A DNA stretch of 64,000 nt from Maritimibacter sp. (GCA_017792445.1 CP051232.1:3012001-3076000), one strand, 5' to 3'; positions 32,854-42,960 are shown, numbered from the stretch's first letter. Numbers and translations: made by a program. The notes: generated from the sequence alone by a model not told the origin.

Positions 32854-34893
32854 TCAGAATTCGAAGGTCCGGGTGAGGGCGATGCCATAGGACCGGCCCG
32901 CGCCGTCGTCCCCCGCAAGGCTGTTCTGGTACGTGGTGTCGAAGATGTTGTCGGCGGTCAGACCGATGGTCAGACCTTCAAGCGGGCCGTCCTGCGGGGA
33001 CCAGTTCACGAACAGGTCGTGCAGGTCGTAGCCGTCGTAGGTGTCGCCGCCGCCATAGTCGATCTCGCCATAGAAATGGCCGCGCCAGCCGAATTCCAGC
33101 CCATAGTCGGGCACCCGTCCGCCGATGGTCAGAACCAGCGAGCGCTGTGGGACAGAAGTGGGCGTGAGCCCGGTCGAGGTATCCTCGCCGCGCACTTCCG
33201 AGAAGGCGGCGCGGGCGAAGCCGTACTCGGCCTCGTAGGCGCCCTCAAGCTCGAAGCCCCACAGCTTCACGTGGTCGATGTTGCGGTAATAGGGCGTGCC
33301 GGCGGTGGTGTCGCGGGCAATCATGTCGGTGATGTCGTAGTAAAAGCCGGTGGCTTTCATCTCGATCACGTCGTTGCCCGAGAACAGGCCATAGTAGGAA
33401 TAGCTGAGGCCCAGTTCCGCGCTGTCCGCCGACTCCGGGTTCAGCCCGCCGCTGGCCGGTTCGTCGACGTCGTAGGAATAGATCTCGTCCAGCGTCGGGG
33501 TGCGTTCGGTATGTGCCAGCGAGCCGAAGATCGCGAGATCGTCGGTCAGCTTGTAATGCGCCGCGATCTTGGGCGAGACCAGCGAGGTGTCATAGGCGTC
33601 ACCGCCGTCGCCGGGGTCCAGCCAGACAAGGTCGGCGCGGATGCCGGGCACCAGCGTCAGGCGGTCATTCCAGACGAATTCACCCTGAATGTAGGCGCCG
33701 ACCTTCTGGTCCGTGCCTTCGGGGTGGAAATTGATCGCGCCGCTGGTGCTTTCGGCGATCCGCTCTTGCTGGGACAGCTGCACGCCCGCGGTGACGTAGT
33801 TTTGCCAGTTGCCGAAGCTCAGCTCAAAGGTGTTCTCGGCCTTCAGGCCCAGCGTGCGGTAGGCGTAGTGCGAGTCCATGAACAACGGAGAGAAGGGCGG
33901 CAGCGAGGCGTCGCTCTGTTCGACATCGGTGTCCGAGTAGGTCAGCACCACATCCAGATCGAGCCACGGATTGCCGGGGGCGGAATCCTCGTAGCGCAGG
34001 GCGAAGGTCTGGTCGAAAATGTCCCGGTCGATGGTGCCGAAGTCGAAGCTGTCGGTCTGCGCATAGCTGGTGTCATCCAGCGAGCTGTTCCACGCGGAAT
34101 ACGAGGCGGTGATCGACTTCGACAGCGTGTCGCCGAAAGTGTACTTGGCCTTGATCAGGCCGGACAGCGCATCGAAGGCGGACCCCGCGATCGCTTCGCC
34201 GTCGCCGTTTTCATAGTCGTCCGCCACGCGGTAGTTCAGGGCGAACAGCGTCTCGAAGTTCTCGGCGGGCCGCGTGGCGTAGATCGCCGAGGCGAGGCTT
34301 TCGTTGCCGTTGGTGCTGTAGCCTACGCGGAAGCGCAGGGCGTGGTTGCCGGTGGTCAGGAAATCGCCCGCGTCCTTGGTCTCGAAGTTGATCACACCGC
34401 CGATGGCGCCGGACCCGTACAGGGTCGAGGACGCCGGGCCGCGCAGCACTTCGACCTGCTTGTAAAGCTCGGGGTCCGAGAAGAAGGACCCCATGCGGTA
34501 CTGCTCGTAGAACTTTGTGGCGCCATCCACGGTGACGATGATTTTCGATTCGTCAGACGAGGCAAGCTCGCCCACGCCACGGATGTTGAACGATACGCCG
34601 CCGACGCGGCCGGTGCCGATGCCCTGAACGCCGGGCACCATGTCGAACAGGTCGGCCACGGTGGTCGCCTGCTCTTGGTCGATGTCGTCCTGATTCAGGA
34701 CGGTGACCGCCTGCGGGGTGTCGATGGCGACGGTCTCGGTGCCGCCGAACCCCAGTACAATGCGGCCCAGACGGGTGAAGAAACCTCCGTCGGCGGTCTC
34801 GTCGACCGTCTCCTGAGCGGCAATGGGTGCAGCGAGCAACGCGGTCAGCGCGGTCGAACACAACAGTAACTTTTTCGAGTGAACCACGCGCAT
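32854..34893 (-). CDS. hmuR: TonB-dependent haem receptor
   Basis: A 679-residue outer-membrane beta-barrel. Signal peptide (KLLLCSTALTALLAAPIAAQ); TonB box/plug start ETVAIDTPQAVTVLNQDDID; plug with VADLFDMVPGVQGIGTGR, FNIRGVGELASSDESKIIV and VEVLRGPASSTLYGSGAIGG; then the barrel, with SLAHTERTPTLDEIY and GGLNPESADSAELGLSYS at the place of the haem-receptor FRAP/NPNL boxes; final GIALTRTFEF ending in Phe. The divergent hmuSTUV genes support haem as the ligand. ATG 34893 (after GGGGAAG) gives a proper signal peptide. Confidence 0.9.
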   Translation of the reverse strand: MRVVHSKKLLLCSTALTALLAAPIAAQETVDETADGGFFTRLGRIVLGFGGTETVAIDTPQAVTVLNQDDIDQEQATTVADLFDMVPGVQGIGTGRVGGVSFNIRGVGELASSDESKIIVTVDGATKFYEQYRMGSFFSDPELYKQVEVLRGPASSTLYGSGAIGGVINFETKDAGDFLTTGNHALRFRVGYSTNGNESLASAIYATRPAENFETLFALNYRVADDYENGDGEAIAGSAFDALSGLIKAKYTFGDTLSKSITASYSAWNSSLDDTSYAQTDSFDFGTIDRDIFDQTFALRYEDSAPGNPWLDLDVVLTYSDTDVEQSDASLPPFSPLFMDSHYAYRTLGLKAENTFELSFGNWQNYVTAGVQLSQQERIAESTSGAINFHPEGTDQKVGAYIQGEFVWNDRLTLVPGIRADLVWLDPGDGGDAYDTSLVSPKIAAHYKLTDDLAIFGSLAHTERTPTLDEIYSYDVDEPASGGLNPESADSAELGLSYSYYGLFSGNDVIEMKATGFYYDITDMIARDTTAGTPYYRNIDHVKLWGFELEGAYEAEYGFARAAFSEVRGEDTSTGLTPTSVPQRSLVLTIGGRVPDYGLEFGWRGHFYGEIDYGGGDTYDGYDLHDLFVNWSPQDGPLEGLTIGLTADNIFDTTYQNSLAGDDGAGRSYGIALTRTFEF

Positions 34894-35002
34894 GACTTCC
34901 CCAATTGCGGATGATGGTATCTTGATGGGGCTGGCGCGAGGCTGGCTGACGGCGATGTGCGGAAGTGGGCCGCCGATCGCTTGTTGCACTGGTTAAAATA
35001 GC

Positions 35003-35017
35003 TGACTAAACTCGTCA
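35003..35017. promoter_or_regulatory. Candidate iron-regulatory operator between hmuR and hmuS
   Basis: TGACTAAACTCGTCA is a small palindrome (TGAC-N7-GTCA) in the AT-rich centre of the hmuR/hmuS divergent region. On the minus strand the same bases include TTGACG, a possible -35 for hmuR. A related arrangement, GTCACTAATCTGAC, lies upstream of the siderophore binding-protein gene (42623-42635). Which regulator binds cannot be told. Confidence 0.35.
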
Positions 35018-35125
35018 AGTATATCCGCCGCGTGGCAGCATCGCTGTGCGGCTATCCCAGCGGTGCCGCCTGACGCGGGCGGCCAGCCAGGCATCCGGAC
35101 CCACTCACGACAAGGATTCCCACTG

Positions 35126-36196
35126 ATGGAAGCCACGGCTGCCAAAGAGCCGCAGGACCTGCTGCGCGCACTGGAAGAGAACCCGAAGGCGCGCCCGCGC
35201 GACCTTGCCGCCCAGCTGGGCGTGACCGAAGCCGATCTCGTCGCCGCGCGGGTCGGGCAGGGCGTCACGCGAATCGATGCCTCGCCGGACGCGCTGATGC
35301 CGCTTCTGGGCGGGCTGGGGCCGGTCATGGCGCTGACCCGCAACGAAAGCGCGGTCAGCGAGAAGACGGGCGTTTACGACAACTACCACTCGGGCGACCA
35401 CGCCGCCATGGTGCTGAACGGCGCGATCGACCTGCGGATCTTCCCGAAATACTGGGTTCACGGCTTCGCGGTCGAGGTCGAGACCGATAACGGCGTGCGT
35501 CGCAGCCTGCAGGTGTTCGATGCGGCAGGCGACGCGGTGCACAAGGTGATCCTGCCGCTCGACGCCGATCCGTCCGGCTGGCAGTCGATCCGCACGGCGC
35601 TTGCGACGGGGGATGCGTCGCAGGCGCTGTCGCTGGAACCGCGCGCCCCGGTCGAGGGGCCGAAGTCCGAGCCCGCCAAGCGCGACATCCTGCTGAAGGA
35701 ATGGGAGCGGCTGACCGACACGCACCAGTTCCTGCGGCTGACGGCGAAGCTGCGGATGAACCGGCTGGGCGCCTACCGCATCGCGGGCGCCCCGTGGGTC
35801 CGCGCCCTGGCGCCCTCGGCGCTGGACACCGCGCTTGAAACGCTGTCGGCACAGGGCGTCGAGGTGATGATCTTCGTCGGCAACCGGGGCTGCATCCAGA
35901 TCCACTCCGGCCCGATGCACACGATGAAGAAGATGGGTCCGTGGCAGAACGTGCTGGACCCCGACTTCAACCTGCACCTGCGGTCCGATCACGTGGCGGA
36001 ACTCTGGGCCGTCGAGAAGCCGACGCGCCGTGGCCCGGCGCTGTCGCTGGAAGGCTTCGACAAGGACGGCGCGCTGATCCTGCAGGTGTTCGGCAAGCGC
36101 ACCGACGAGGCAGATCACCGCCCGGCCTTCGCCGAGGTCGTCGCCGGGCTGAACAGCGCCGAAGACGCCGACCAGAAGAAGGAGCCGGTGGCATGA
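35126..36196 (+). CDS. hmuS: Hemin-degrading/haem-trafficking factor HmuS
   Basis: A 356-residue cytoplasmic protein made of two similar halves, as in HmuS/HemS/ChuS. Each half has the family pattern: GLGPVMALTRNESAVSEKTG-VYDN in the first, and GVEVMIFVGNRGCIQIHSGP with LDPDFNLHLRSDHVAELWAV in the second. It binds imported haem and either degrades it or passes it on. The start is ATG 35126. Its stop overlaps the hmuT ATG (ATGA), so hmuSTUV is one coupled operon. Confidence 0.93.
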   Translation: MEATAAKEPQDLLRALEENPKARPRDLAAQLGVTEADLVAARVGQGVTRIDASPDALMPLLGGLGPVMALTRNESAVSEKTGVYDNYHSGDHAAMVLNGAIDLRIFPKYWVHGFAVEVETDNGVRRSLQVFDAAGDAVHKVILPLDADPSGWQSIRTALATGDASQALSLEPRAPVEGPKSEPAKRDILLKEWERLTDTHQFLRLTAKLRMNRLGAYRIAGAPWVRALAPSALDTALETLSAQGVEVMIFVGNRGCIQIHSGPMHTMKKMGPWQNVLDPDFNLHLRSDHVAELWAVEKPTRRGPALSLEGFDKDGALILQVFGKRTDEADHRPAFAEVVAGLNSAEDADQKKEPVA

Positions 36197-37077
36197 CGTT
36201 CCTGAAATCCGAACTTTCCATACCCGCGATCCTTGGCGCCTGCCTGATGCTGCCGGTGCTGGCCTTCACCTCGACCTACTCGGTGGCCGAAGACGTGCCG
36301 CCGGGCGAAAGGGTGCTGTCGGTAGGCGGCTCTGTGACCGAGATCATCTATGCGCTGGGCGAAGAGGACCGGCTGGTCGCGCGCGATACGACCTCGAGCT
36401 ATCCGCCCGAAGTGATGGACCTGCCCGACGTGGGTTATATGCGGGCGCTGTCGCCCGAGGGCGTGTTGTCGGTGAACCCCGATCTTGTGATCGCCGAGGC
36501 GGGCAGCGGCCCGCCCGAGACGATCGAGGTGCTGGAAGAGGCGGCGATCGACTTTGTCGCGGTGCCCGACGGGTTCGACCGGGACACCGTGCGCGCAAAG
36601 ATCGAGGCCGTGGCCGCCGCGCTGGAAGTGGTCGAAAAGGGCGAGGCGCTGGCCGCCGAGGTCGACGCGGCGCTGGCCGACGCGATGTCGGCCGAGGTGC
36701 CGGGCACACCGAAGCGGGTGATGTTCGTGCTGACCGCGCAGGGCGGCCGGATCATGGCGTCGGGGACCAACACCACGGCGGACGGGATCATCCGGCTGGC
36801 CGGGGCCGTCAACGCGGTCGAAGGGTTCGAGGGCTACAAGCCGGTCAGCGAAGAGGCGATCATCGCCGCCGCGCCGGATGTGATCCTGATGATGGACCGG
36901 GGCGGCGATCACGCGATGACCGACGACGACCTGTTCGCGCTGCCCTCGGTGGCGGCGACGCCGGCGGGCGAGACCCGCAGCGTGGTGCGGATCGACGGAC
37001 TGCTGCTTCTGGGCTTCGGCCCGCGCACCCCCGAAGCGGTCCGGACCCTGCATGGCGCGCTGTACGGCGGCGCCTGA
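36193..37077 (+). CDS. hmuT: Haem ABC transporter substrate-binding protein HmuT
   Basis: A 294-residue periplasmic type III binding protein. It has a signal sequence (SIPAILGACLMLPVLAF), then RVLSVGGSVTEIIYALGEEDRLVARDTTS-SYPPEV, the family segment in which the YP tyrosine is the usual haem ligand. VGYMRALSPEGVLSVNPDLV and RVMFVLTAQGGRIMASG follow. The ATG overlaps the hmuS stop. It receives haem from HmuR and delivers it to HmuUV. Confidence 0.93.
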   Translation: MTFLKSELSIPAILGACLMLPVLAFTSTYSVAEDVPPGERVLSVGGSVTEIIYALGEEDRLVARDTTSSYPPEVMDLPDVGYMRALSPEGVLSVNPDLVIAEAGSGPPETIEVLEEAAIDFVAVPDGFDRDTVRAKIEAVAAALEVVEKGEALAAEVDAALADAMSAEVPGTPKRVMFVLTAQGGRIMASGTNTTADGIIRLAGAVNAVEGFEGYKPVSEEAIIAAAPDVILMMDRGGDHAMTDDDLFALPSVAATPAGETRSVVRIDGLLLLGFGPRTPEAVRTLHGALYGGA

Positions 37078-37080
37078 TCC

Positions 37081-38187
37081 ATGGCGACGACGGACCTGGG
37101 ACCGACGCCGGGGGCGGGGCGGGTGCGCTCTGCCCCCGGCGCGCGTCTGGCCGGTGACCGCAGCGCCCGCGCGCGGCTGGTGCTGGCCGGTCTGGCGGTT
37201 CTGCTGTGCGTGGTGGCGGTGGCCAGCCTGACGGTCGGCGCGACCGGCACCGCGCTGTGGCCGGTGCTGAAGACGCTGGCCTCGGGCGAGGCGCTGGCCC
37301 CGCGCGACCGCATCGTGCTTTTGGACATCCGGCTGCCGCGCATGGCGATGGGCCTGCTGGTCGGCGGCGCGCTCGCCGTGGCGGGGGCGGTGATGCAGGG
37401 GCTGTTCCGCAACCCGCTGGCCGATCCGGGGCTGGTCGGCGTCAGCGCGGGGGCGGGGCTTGGCGCGGTGGGAACGATCGTGCTGGGCGGGCTGCTGCCG
37501 GCGTGGATCGCAGCGCCCTTTGCGGGCTACCTTGTGCCGGTCGCGGCTTTCGCGGGGGCGTGGATCACCACGCTTCTGCTGTACCGGGTGTCAACGCACC
37601 ACGGGCGCACCTCGGTTGCGGTGATGCTGCTGGCGGGCATCGCGCTGCAGGCGCTGGCAGGGGCCTTGTCCGGCATCCTCGTGTACCTCGCGAATGACGC
37701 GCAACTGCGCGACCTGACATTCTGGAACCTCGGCTCGCTGGCCGGCGCGACATGGAGCAAGGTGCTGGCCGCCGGGCCGATCATCCTGCTGGCGCTGTGC
37801 GTCGTGCCGTTCCTGTCGCGCGCCCTGAACGCGCTGGCGCTGGGCGAGGCGGCGGCGTCCCACATGGGCATCCCGGTGCAGCGGATGAAGAACATCTCGA
37901 TCCTGTGCGTCGCGGCGGCGGCCGGGGCGGCGGTGGCGGTTTCGGGCGGCATCGGCTTTGTCGGCATCGTGGTGCCGCATCTGCTGCGGCTTGCGATCGG
38001 GCCGGATCACCGCTTCTTGCTGCCCGCCTCGGCGCTGCTGGGCGGCGCGCTGCTGATCGCGGCGGACATGATCGCGCGCACCGTGGTCGCCCCCGCCGAA
38101 CTGCCGATCGGGATCGTCACGGCGGTGCTGGGCGGGCCGTTCTTCCTGTGGATCCTGCTGCGCAACCGCGCGGCGCTGGGGGGCTGA
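37081..38187 (+). CDS. hmuU: Haem ABC transporter permease HmuU (FecCD family)
   Basis: A 368-residue inner-membrane permease with about ten helices. FecCD marks include DIRLPRMAMGLLVGGALAVA, GAVMQGLFRNPLADPGLVGVSAGA, LGEAAASHMGIPVQRMK (the ATPase-coupling loop) and GGIGFVGIVVPHLLRLAIGPDHR. The N-terminal 35 residues are a Gly/Arg-rich extension, so an internal start is possible. It lies three bases after hmuT and its TGA overlaps the hmuV ATG. Confidence 0.93.
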   Translation: MATTDLGPTPGAGRVRSAPGARLAGDRSARARLVLAGLAVLLCVVAVASLTVGATGTALWPVLKTLASGEALAPRDRIVLLDIRLPRMAMGLLVGGALAVAGAVMQGLFRNPLADPGLVGVSAGAGLGAVGTIVLGGLLPAWIAAPFAGYLVPVAAFAGAWITTLLLYRVSTHHGRTSVAVMLLAGIALQALAGALSGILVYLANDAQLRDLTFWNLGSLAGATWSKVLAAGPIILLALCVVPFLSRALNALALGEAAASHMGIPVQRMKNISILCVAAAAGAAVAVSGGIGFVGIVVPHLLRLAIGPDHRFLLPASALLGGALLIAADMIARTVVAPAELPIGIVTAVLGGPFFLWILLRNRAALGG

Positions 38188-38966
38188 TGCTTGAAGCTGT
38201 CGGAATAGAGGTCACGCTGGCCGGAACGCCGGTGCTGAAGGGCGTCGACTTCGCGGCGCGGGCGGGCGAGGTCACGGTGATCGCCGGGCCGAACGGGTCC
38301 GGCAAGACGACGTTGCTGAAGGCGATGACCGGCGAGGTTGCGTATGCCGGCTCTGTCACGCTGGAAGGCGCGGACGTGACGTCGATGAAAGGCTGGGAAC
38401 TTGCGATGCGGCGGGGCGTGCTGCCACAGGCGGCGCAGCTTTCGTTCCCGTTCACGGTGCTGGAGATCCTGCGGCTGGGCCTGCAGGCGGGCCGTATGGC
38501 GCGCCGTGCGGACCTGCCTGTGGCGGCGCTGGAGCGCGTGGGGCTCAGCGGGTTTGAGGGCCGGTTCTATCACGACCTTTCGGGCGGCGAGCGCCAGCGG
38601 GTCCAACTGGCCCGCGTGCTGCTGCAGGTCTGGGAGCCGGTGGCGGACGGGCGGCCGTCGTGGCTGTTGCTGGACGAACCCGTTTCGGCGCTAGACATCG
38701 GCCACCAGTTGGAGGTCATGGAAATCGCCTGCGACTACGCCCGGCGCGGCGGCGGCGTGGTGGCGGTGATGCACGAACTGAACCTGACCGCGATGTACGC
38801 CGACCGCGTGGCGCTGCTGCACGGTGGCCGGATGGCGATGCAGGGCGCCCCGCGCGAGGTGCTGACGGACGAGATGCTGTCGCGGGTCTACGGCTGCCGG
38901 GTCCGGGTGAACGCTGTGCCGGAAGGACCGGTGCCGTTCGTGCTGCCGCAGGCGGCGGGGATCTAG
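38187..38966 (+). CDS. hmuV: Haem ABC transporter ATP-binding protein HmuV
   Basis: A 259-residue ATPase with Walker A AGPNGSGKTTLLKAMTGE, the Q-loop region LPQAAQLSFPFTVLEILRLG (typical of HmuV), signature LSGGERQRVQLARVLLQ, Walker B WLLLDEPVSALDIGHQ and switch MHELNLTAMYAD. The variable region between signature and Walker B (VWEPVADGRPSW) is characteristic of haem importers. The start shares one base with the hmuU stop (TGATG). The TAG stop merges with a GGGGGC hairpin repeat. Confidence 0.94.
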   Translation: MLEAVGIEVTLAGTPVLKGVDFAARAGEVTVIAGPNGSGKTTLLKAMTGEVAYAGSVTLEGADVTSMKGWELAMRRGVLPQAAQLSFPFTVLEILRLGLQAGRMARRADLPVAALERVGLSGFEGRFYHDLSGGERQRVQLARVLLQVWEPVADGRPSWLLLDEPVSALDIGHQLEVMEIACDYARRGGGVVAVMHELNLTAMYADRVALLHGGRMAMQGAPREVLTDEMLSRVYGCRVRVNAVPEGPVPFVLPQAAGI

Positions 38967-39023
38967 GGGGCTCTGCCCCCGTCGCGTTCCGCGACTCCCC
39001 CGAGGTATTTCGGAAGAGAAGAA
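38966..39023. repeat. Compound hairpin repeat between convergent transporter operons
   Basis: GGGGGC-TCT-GCCCCC (38966-38980) and GTCGCG-TTC-CGCGAC (38981-38995) are followed by TCCCCCGAGGTATTT and GGAAGAGAAGAAG, one arm of the repeat seen complete at 29622-29700. The second arm is absent. It lies between hmuV and the convergent siderophore ATPase gene and probably serves as a terminator. Confidence 0.7.
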
Positions 39024-39035
39024 GGTGGACGTCCG

Positions 39036-39784
<749 letters not shown>

Positions 39785-39788
<4 letters not shown>

Positions 39789-40741
39789 CTGCTTGCCTTT
39801 CGGAGGATGAGGTAAAGGAAGGCGAGGCCGCCGAGCGCCTCGATCACGACCGAGACCGAGGCCTGAAAGCCGAGCACGCGTTCGAACAGGGTCTGCGCCC
39901 CGACGAGGATCGTTGCGGCGATCAGGCCCGACAGCGGCAGCAGCACCACGTGCCGCCATGTGCCTGCGACCTGATAGGTCAGCGCCGCGGCGAGGAGGCC
40001 GAAGAACACGACCGGGCCGACCAGCGCGGTCGAGACCGAGACCAGCAGCGCCACAAGGGTCAGCAGGTGGCGGGCCTCGCGGTCGTGGTTGACGCCGAGG
40101 TTGATCGCCGTCTCGCGTCCCAGCGCGATCACGTCCAGCGTCCGGTGGCGCCGGATCAGCCAGCCCGAGACCAAAAGCGTGATCCCCGCCGCCAGCCATG
40201 TCAGGTCGGCGTTCACGCTGTTGAACCGGGCGAAGCTGGCGGACTGGATCACCGAGAATTCGGACGGGTCGATCATCCGGTTCAGCAGGCTGGTCATGCT
40301 GCGGAACAGGGTGCCGAAGATGATGCCGGTCAGGATCATCCGGCTGAGATCGCGGGAATTGCGCAGCAGCGTGCCGAACAGCAGAAGCGATGCCGCCAGC
40401 ATCAGCCCGGTTTCCAGCGCGAATTTCGAATAGGGGTCGAGATAGGCGAAGCCGACGCCCGTCAGGGTGAAGACAAGCACCGTCTGGATCAGCAGGTACA
40501 GCGCGTCGAACCCCATGATCGAGGGCGTCAGGATGCGGTTGTTGCTGATTGTCTGAAACACCACGGTCGACACCGCGACCGCGACGGCCACCGTGATCAG
40601 CGCCAGAAGCTTGCTGCCCCGGAACATCAGGATAAAGCCCAAGTCGCCGCGCGCGCCGATGCCAAGGTACAGCACGGCGGCGGCGGCGAGGGCGCCAAGG
40701 GCGAGAAGGACGGATCTATCGGGCAGAGCGCGGGCGAACAT
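39785..40741 (-). CDS. Siderophore ABC transporter permease (FecCD family), second
   Basis: A 318-residue permease with about nine helices. Family segments are VVFQTISNNRILTPSIMGFD, LGRETAINLGVNHDREARHL (coupling loop) and ALVGPVVFFGLLAAALTYQV. It forms the membrane channel as a heterodimer with the neighbouring permease. ATG 40741 is preferred, which gives a 26-base overlap with the end of the first permease gene. It closely resembles CeuC/YclO-type subunits in length and motif order. Confidence 0.88.
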
Positions 40742-41648
40742 GGAGAAGCCAGAGAAAGACGACCGCGCCGACGACGCCGAGAACGGTGCCGACGGGGATC
40801 TCGAACGGAAAGCGGATGAGGCGGCCGAGGATGTCGCAGGCCAGCACCAGCCCCGCGCCGGACGCGGCGACGACGGGCAGGGTGCGGCGCAGGTTCTCGC
40901 CCAGCAGCCGCGAGACGATGTTTGGCACAACGAGGCCGACGAAGGGGATCATGCCGACGGTCACCACGGTGACGGCGGTCACGACCGAGACGATGGCCAG
41001 ACCGATCGCCATGACCTGCCGGTAGTTCAGGCCGAGATTGCGGCTTGCGTCCTCGCCGATGCCCGCGATGGTGAAGCGGTCGGCATAGAGATAGGCCAGC
41101 ACGGCAAGGGCTCCGGCGATCCAGAGATACTCGTAACGGCCCAGCATGACGCCAGAGAATTCGCCGTTCATCCAGATGTCGATATACTGGATCAGGTCGC
41201 GCTCGAAGGCGAGGAAGGTGGTCGCCGCGCCGATGATGCCGCCGTAGACGATGCCGGTCAGCGGCACCAGCAGCGGATCACGGGCGGGCAGGCGGCGCAC
41301 CAGCGCTAGAAAGCCGGCGGTGCCGATCAGCGCGGTGGCGATGGCGGCCAGCATCTTCAGCCAGATCCCGGCGGCGGGGTACAGAAGCGTGACGGCGACA
41401 AGGCCGAAGCCCGCGGACTGGCCGGTGCCGGCGGTCGACGGCTCGACGAAGCGGTTGCGGACGAGCATCTGCATGATGACGCCCGACACCGCGAGTCCCG
41501 CCCCCGCAAGCATCGCGGCGGCGGTGCGGGGCAGGCGGCTGACCAGAACAAGCCAAGGGTCCCCGCCCAAAGAAGCGACCCCCGTGAGCACGCTCACGAG
41601 GGCCAGGGCCAAGAGGCCCGCGAAAACGGTCAGCCGCGTGGCGGTCAA
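40716..41648 (-). CDS. Siderophore ABC transporter permease (FecCD family), first
   Basis: A 310-residue permease with FecCD segments SRLPRTAAAMLAGAGLAVSG, VIMQMLVRNRFVEPSTAGTG, IGEDASRNLGLNYRQVMAIG and IPFVGLVVPNIVSRLLGENL. The start is assigned to TTG 41648, which overlaps the TGA of the binding-protein gene (TTGA). The first in-frame ATG upstream (41768) would put 40 Arg/Leu-rich residues inside the preceding gene. This is the second TTGA junction in the window. Confidence 0.87.
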   Translation of the reverse strand: MTATRLTVFAGLLALALVSVLTGVASLGGDPWLVLVSRLPRTAAAMLAGAGLAVSGVIMQMLVRNRFVEPSTAGTGQSAGFGLVAVTLLYPAAGIWLKMLAAIATALIGTAGFLALVRRLPARDPLLVPLTGIVYGGIIGAATTFLAFERDLIQYIDIWMNGEFSGVMLGRYEYLWIAGALAVLAYLYADRFTIAGIGEDASRNLGLNYRQVMAIGLAIVSVVTAVTVVTVGMIPFVGLVVPNIVSRLLGENLRRTLPVVAASGAGLVLACDILGRLIRFPFEIPVGTVLGVVGAVVFLWLLHVRPRSAR

Positions 41649-42544
41649 GAGCCGGCGCCGCCGAAGGCCTGTTCCAGAAGTTTCAGGGTGTTCATCGTCG
41701 AGGTGTAGCCACCGCCGGCGACGTAGATGTCGGACGCGTTGAGATAGACGACATGGCCGTCTTTCCACGCGTTCGTCTCGGCGACCAGCGCGTTGTCGAG
41801 CGTGGCCTCGGCGCTGTCGCCCTCGGCGCCGATGGCGGCGACGCGGTCGATCACCAGCAGCCAGTCGGGGTTCGCTTCGGCGATGAACTCGAACGAGATC
41901 GCCTCGCCGTGGGTGGCGACTTCCAGCCCTTCGACGGCCTCGGGCAGGTCCAGCGCACCGTGAACCCAGCCAAAGCGCGAACCGGCGCCGTAGGCCGAGA
42001 TTTTCGGGCCGTTGGTCAGCACCAGAAGCGCGTTGCCCGCGCCTTCGGCGGCGGCCTTGGTCGCTTCGAGCTGGGCGTTCAGTGCGTCGGCCAGTTCGGC
42101 GGCCTTGTCTTCCATGCCGAACAGCTTGCCGTAGGCGTCGAGCCGGGCGAGCGTGGTCGCGTACTGGTCGCCGCCCATCGTGGTCATGTCGATGGTGGTG
42201 GCGTATTTCTGAAGCTCGGTGACCTGCGCGGCGGACCGGCCGCCGGCGATGACGAGGTCCGGGCCAAGGGCGTACAGCGCCTCGAAGTCCGGCTCGAACA
42301 GGGTGCCGATGTCGCCCTCGTACTGCTTGAGGTAGTCCACCATGATGTTGCTGATCGAAGCGGTGACCGGAACGCCAAGCGCGTCAAGCGTGTCGAGCGC
42401 GGCCATGTCAAAGACCGCGACGGTTTCGGGCGTGGTCTCGATCTCTGCGGGGCCGGTCGCGGTTTCGATGGTGACGGGGTCGGCCATCGCCGGCAGCGCC
42501 AGCAGGGCCGCCGCGGCAACGGTGGCGGAGAAGGTGCGGAACAT
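41645..42544 (-). CDS. Siderophore ABC transporter substrate-binding protein
   Basis: A 299-residue periplasmic binding protein of the FatB/CeuE/YclQ group. Signal peptide (MFRTFSATVAAAALLALPAMA); TVAVFDMAALDTLDALGVPV; EALYALGPDLVIAGGRSAAQ; ALLVLTNGPKISAYGAGSRFG-WVHG; ISFEFIAEANPDWLLVIDR. Relatives bind ferric catecholates such as petrobactin or enterobactin fragments. ATG 42544 follows GGAG; an in-frame ATG at 42556 is the alternative. No TonB-dependent receptor or siderophore biosynthesis gene is linked. Confidence 0.88.
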   Translation of the reverse strand: MFRTFSATVAAAALLALPAMADPVTIETATGPAEIETTPETVAVFDMAALDTLDALGVPVTASISNIMVDYLKQYEGDIGTLFEPDFEALYALGPDLVIAGGRSAAQVTELQKYATTIDMTTMGGDQYATTLARLDAYGKLFGMEDKAAELADALNAQLEATKAAAEGAGNALLVLTNGPKISAYGAGSRFGWVHGALDLPEAVEGLEVATHGEAISFEFIAEANPDWLLVIDRVAAIGAEGDSAEATLDNALVAETNAWKDGHVVYLNASDIYVAGGGYTSTMNTLKLLEQAFGGAGS

Positions 42545-42622
42545 CGGGGACTCCATTGTCTCGGCCCGCAAATTCGGGCGGTTTCCGATATTTTTGCTAG
42601 GGTATTGTTGCGGCGGCGTCCA

Positions 42623-42635
42623 GTCACTAATCTGA
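42623..42635. promoter_or_regulatory. Candidate operator between siderophore importer and DUF2218 gene
   Basis: GTCACTAATCTGAC (GTCA and TGAC five bases apart) lies in the short AT-rich divergent region. It shares ACTAA plus a TGAC/GTCA pair with the site between hmuR and hmuS, suggesting a common iron-responsive regulator. Confidence 0.3.
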
Positions 42636-42657
42636 CAGAAAGAATAGGATACCTGCC

Positions 42658-42960
42658 ATGCTGACAACGCAAGCCCGCTGGGAAACCGCGAACGCCTCGA
42701 AATACCTGCAACAGCTGTGCAAACATTTCGCGCACAAGGTCGAGGTCGACTATGGCCCGACCGAGGGACGCGCGGCGCTGCCGATGGGGCCATCGGTCAT
42801 GACCGCGGACGCCGAGGCGCTGACCATCGAGGTCACGGCCCCGGACGCGGAAGGGCTTGAGCGCGCCAAGGGCGTGATCGACAGCCACCTCGTGCGCTTC
42901 GCCTTCCGGGAAGAGTTCGAGCGGATGCCGTGGGCCGACGAGGCACAAGCGACGGCCTGA
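42658..42960 (+). CDS. DUF2218 family protein
   Basis: A 100-residue cytoplasmic protein with the DUF2218 pattern: an N-terminal TTQARWETANASKYLQQLCK-HFAHK, a middle strand EALTIEVTAPDAEGLERAKG and a final LVRFAFREEFERMPW. Family members are often found beside siderophore uptake genes and are iron-regulated, but their function is not known. It is divergent from the siderophore importer operon, 113 bases from its binding-protein gene, and is followed by an acetyltransferase gene 47 bases later. Confidence 0.85.
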   Translation: MLTTQARWETANASKYLQQLCKHFAHKVEVDYGPTEGRAALPMGPSVMTADAEALTIEVTAPDAEGLERAKGVIDSHLVRFAFREEFERMPWADEAQATA

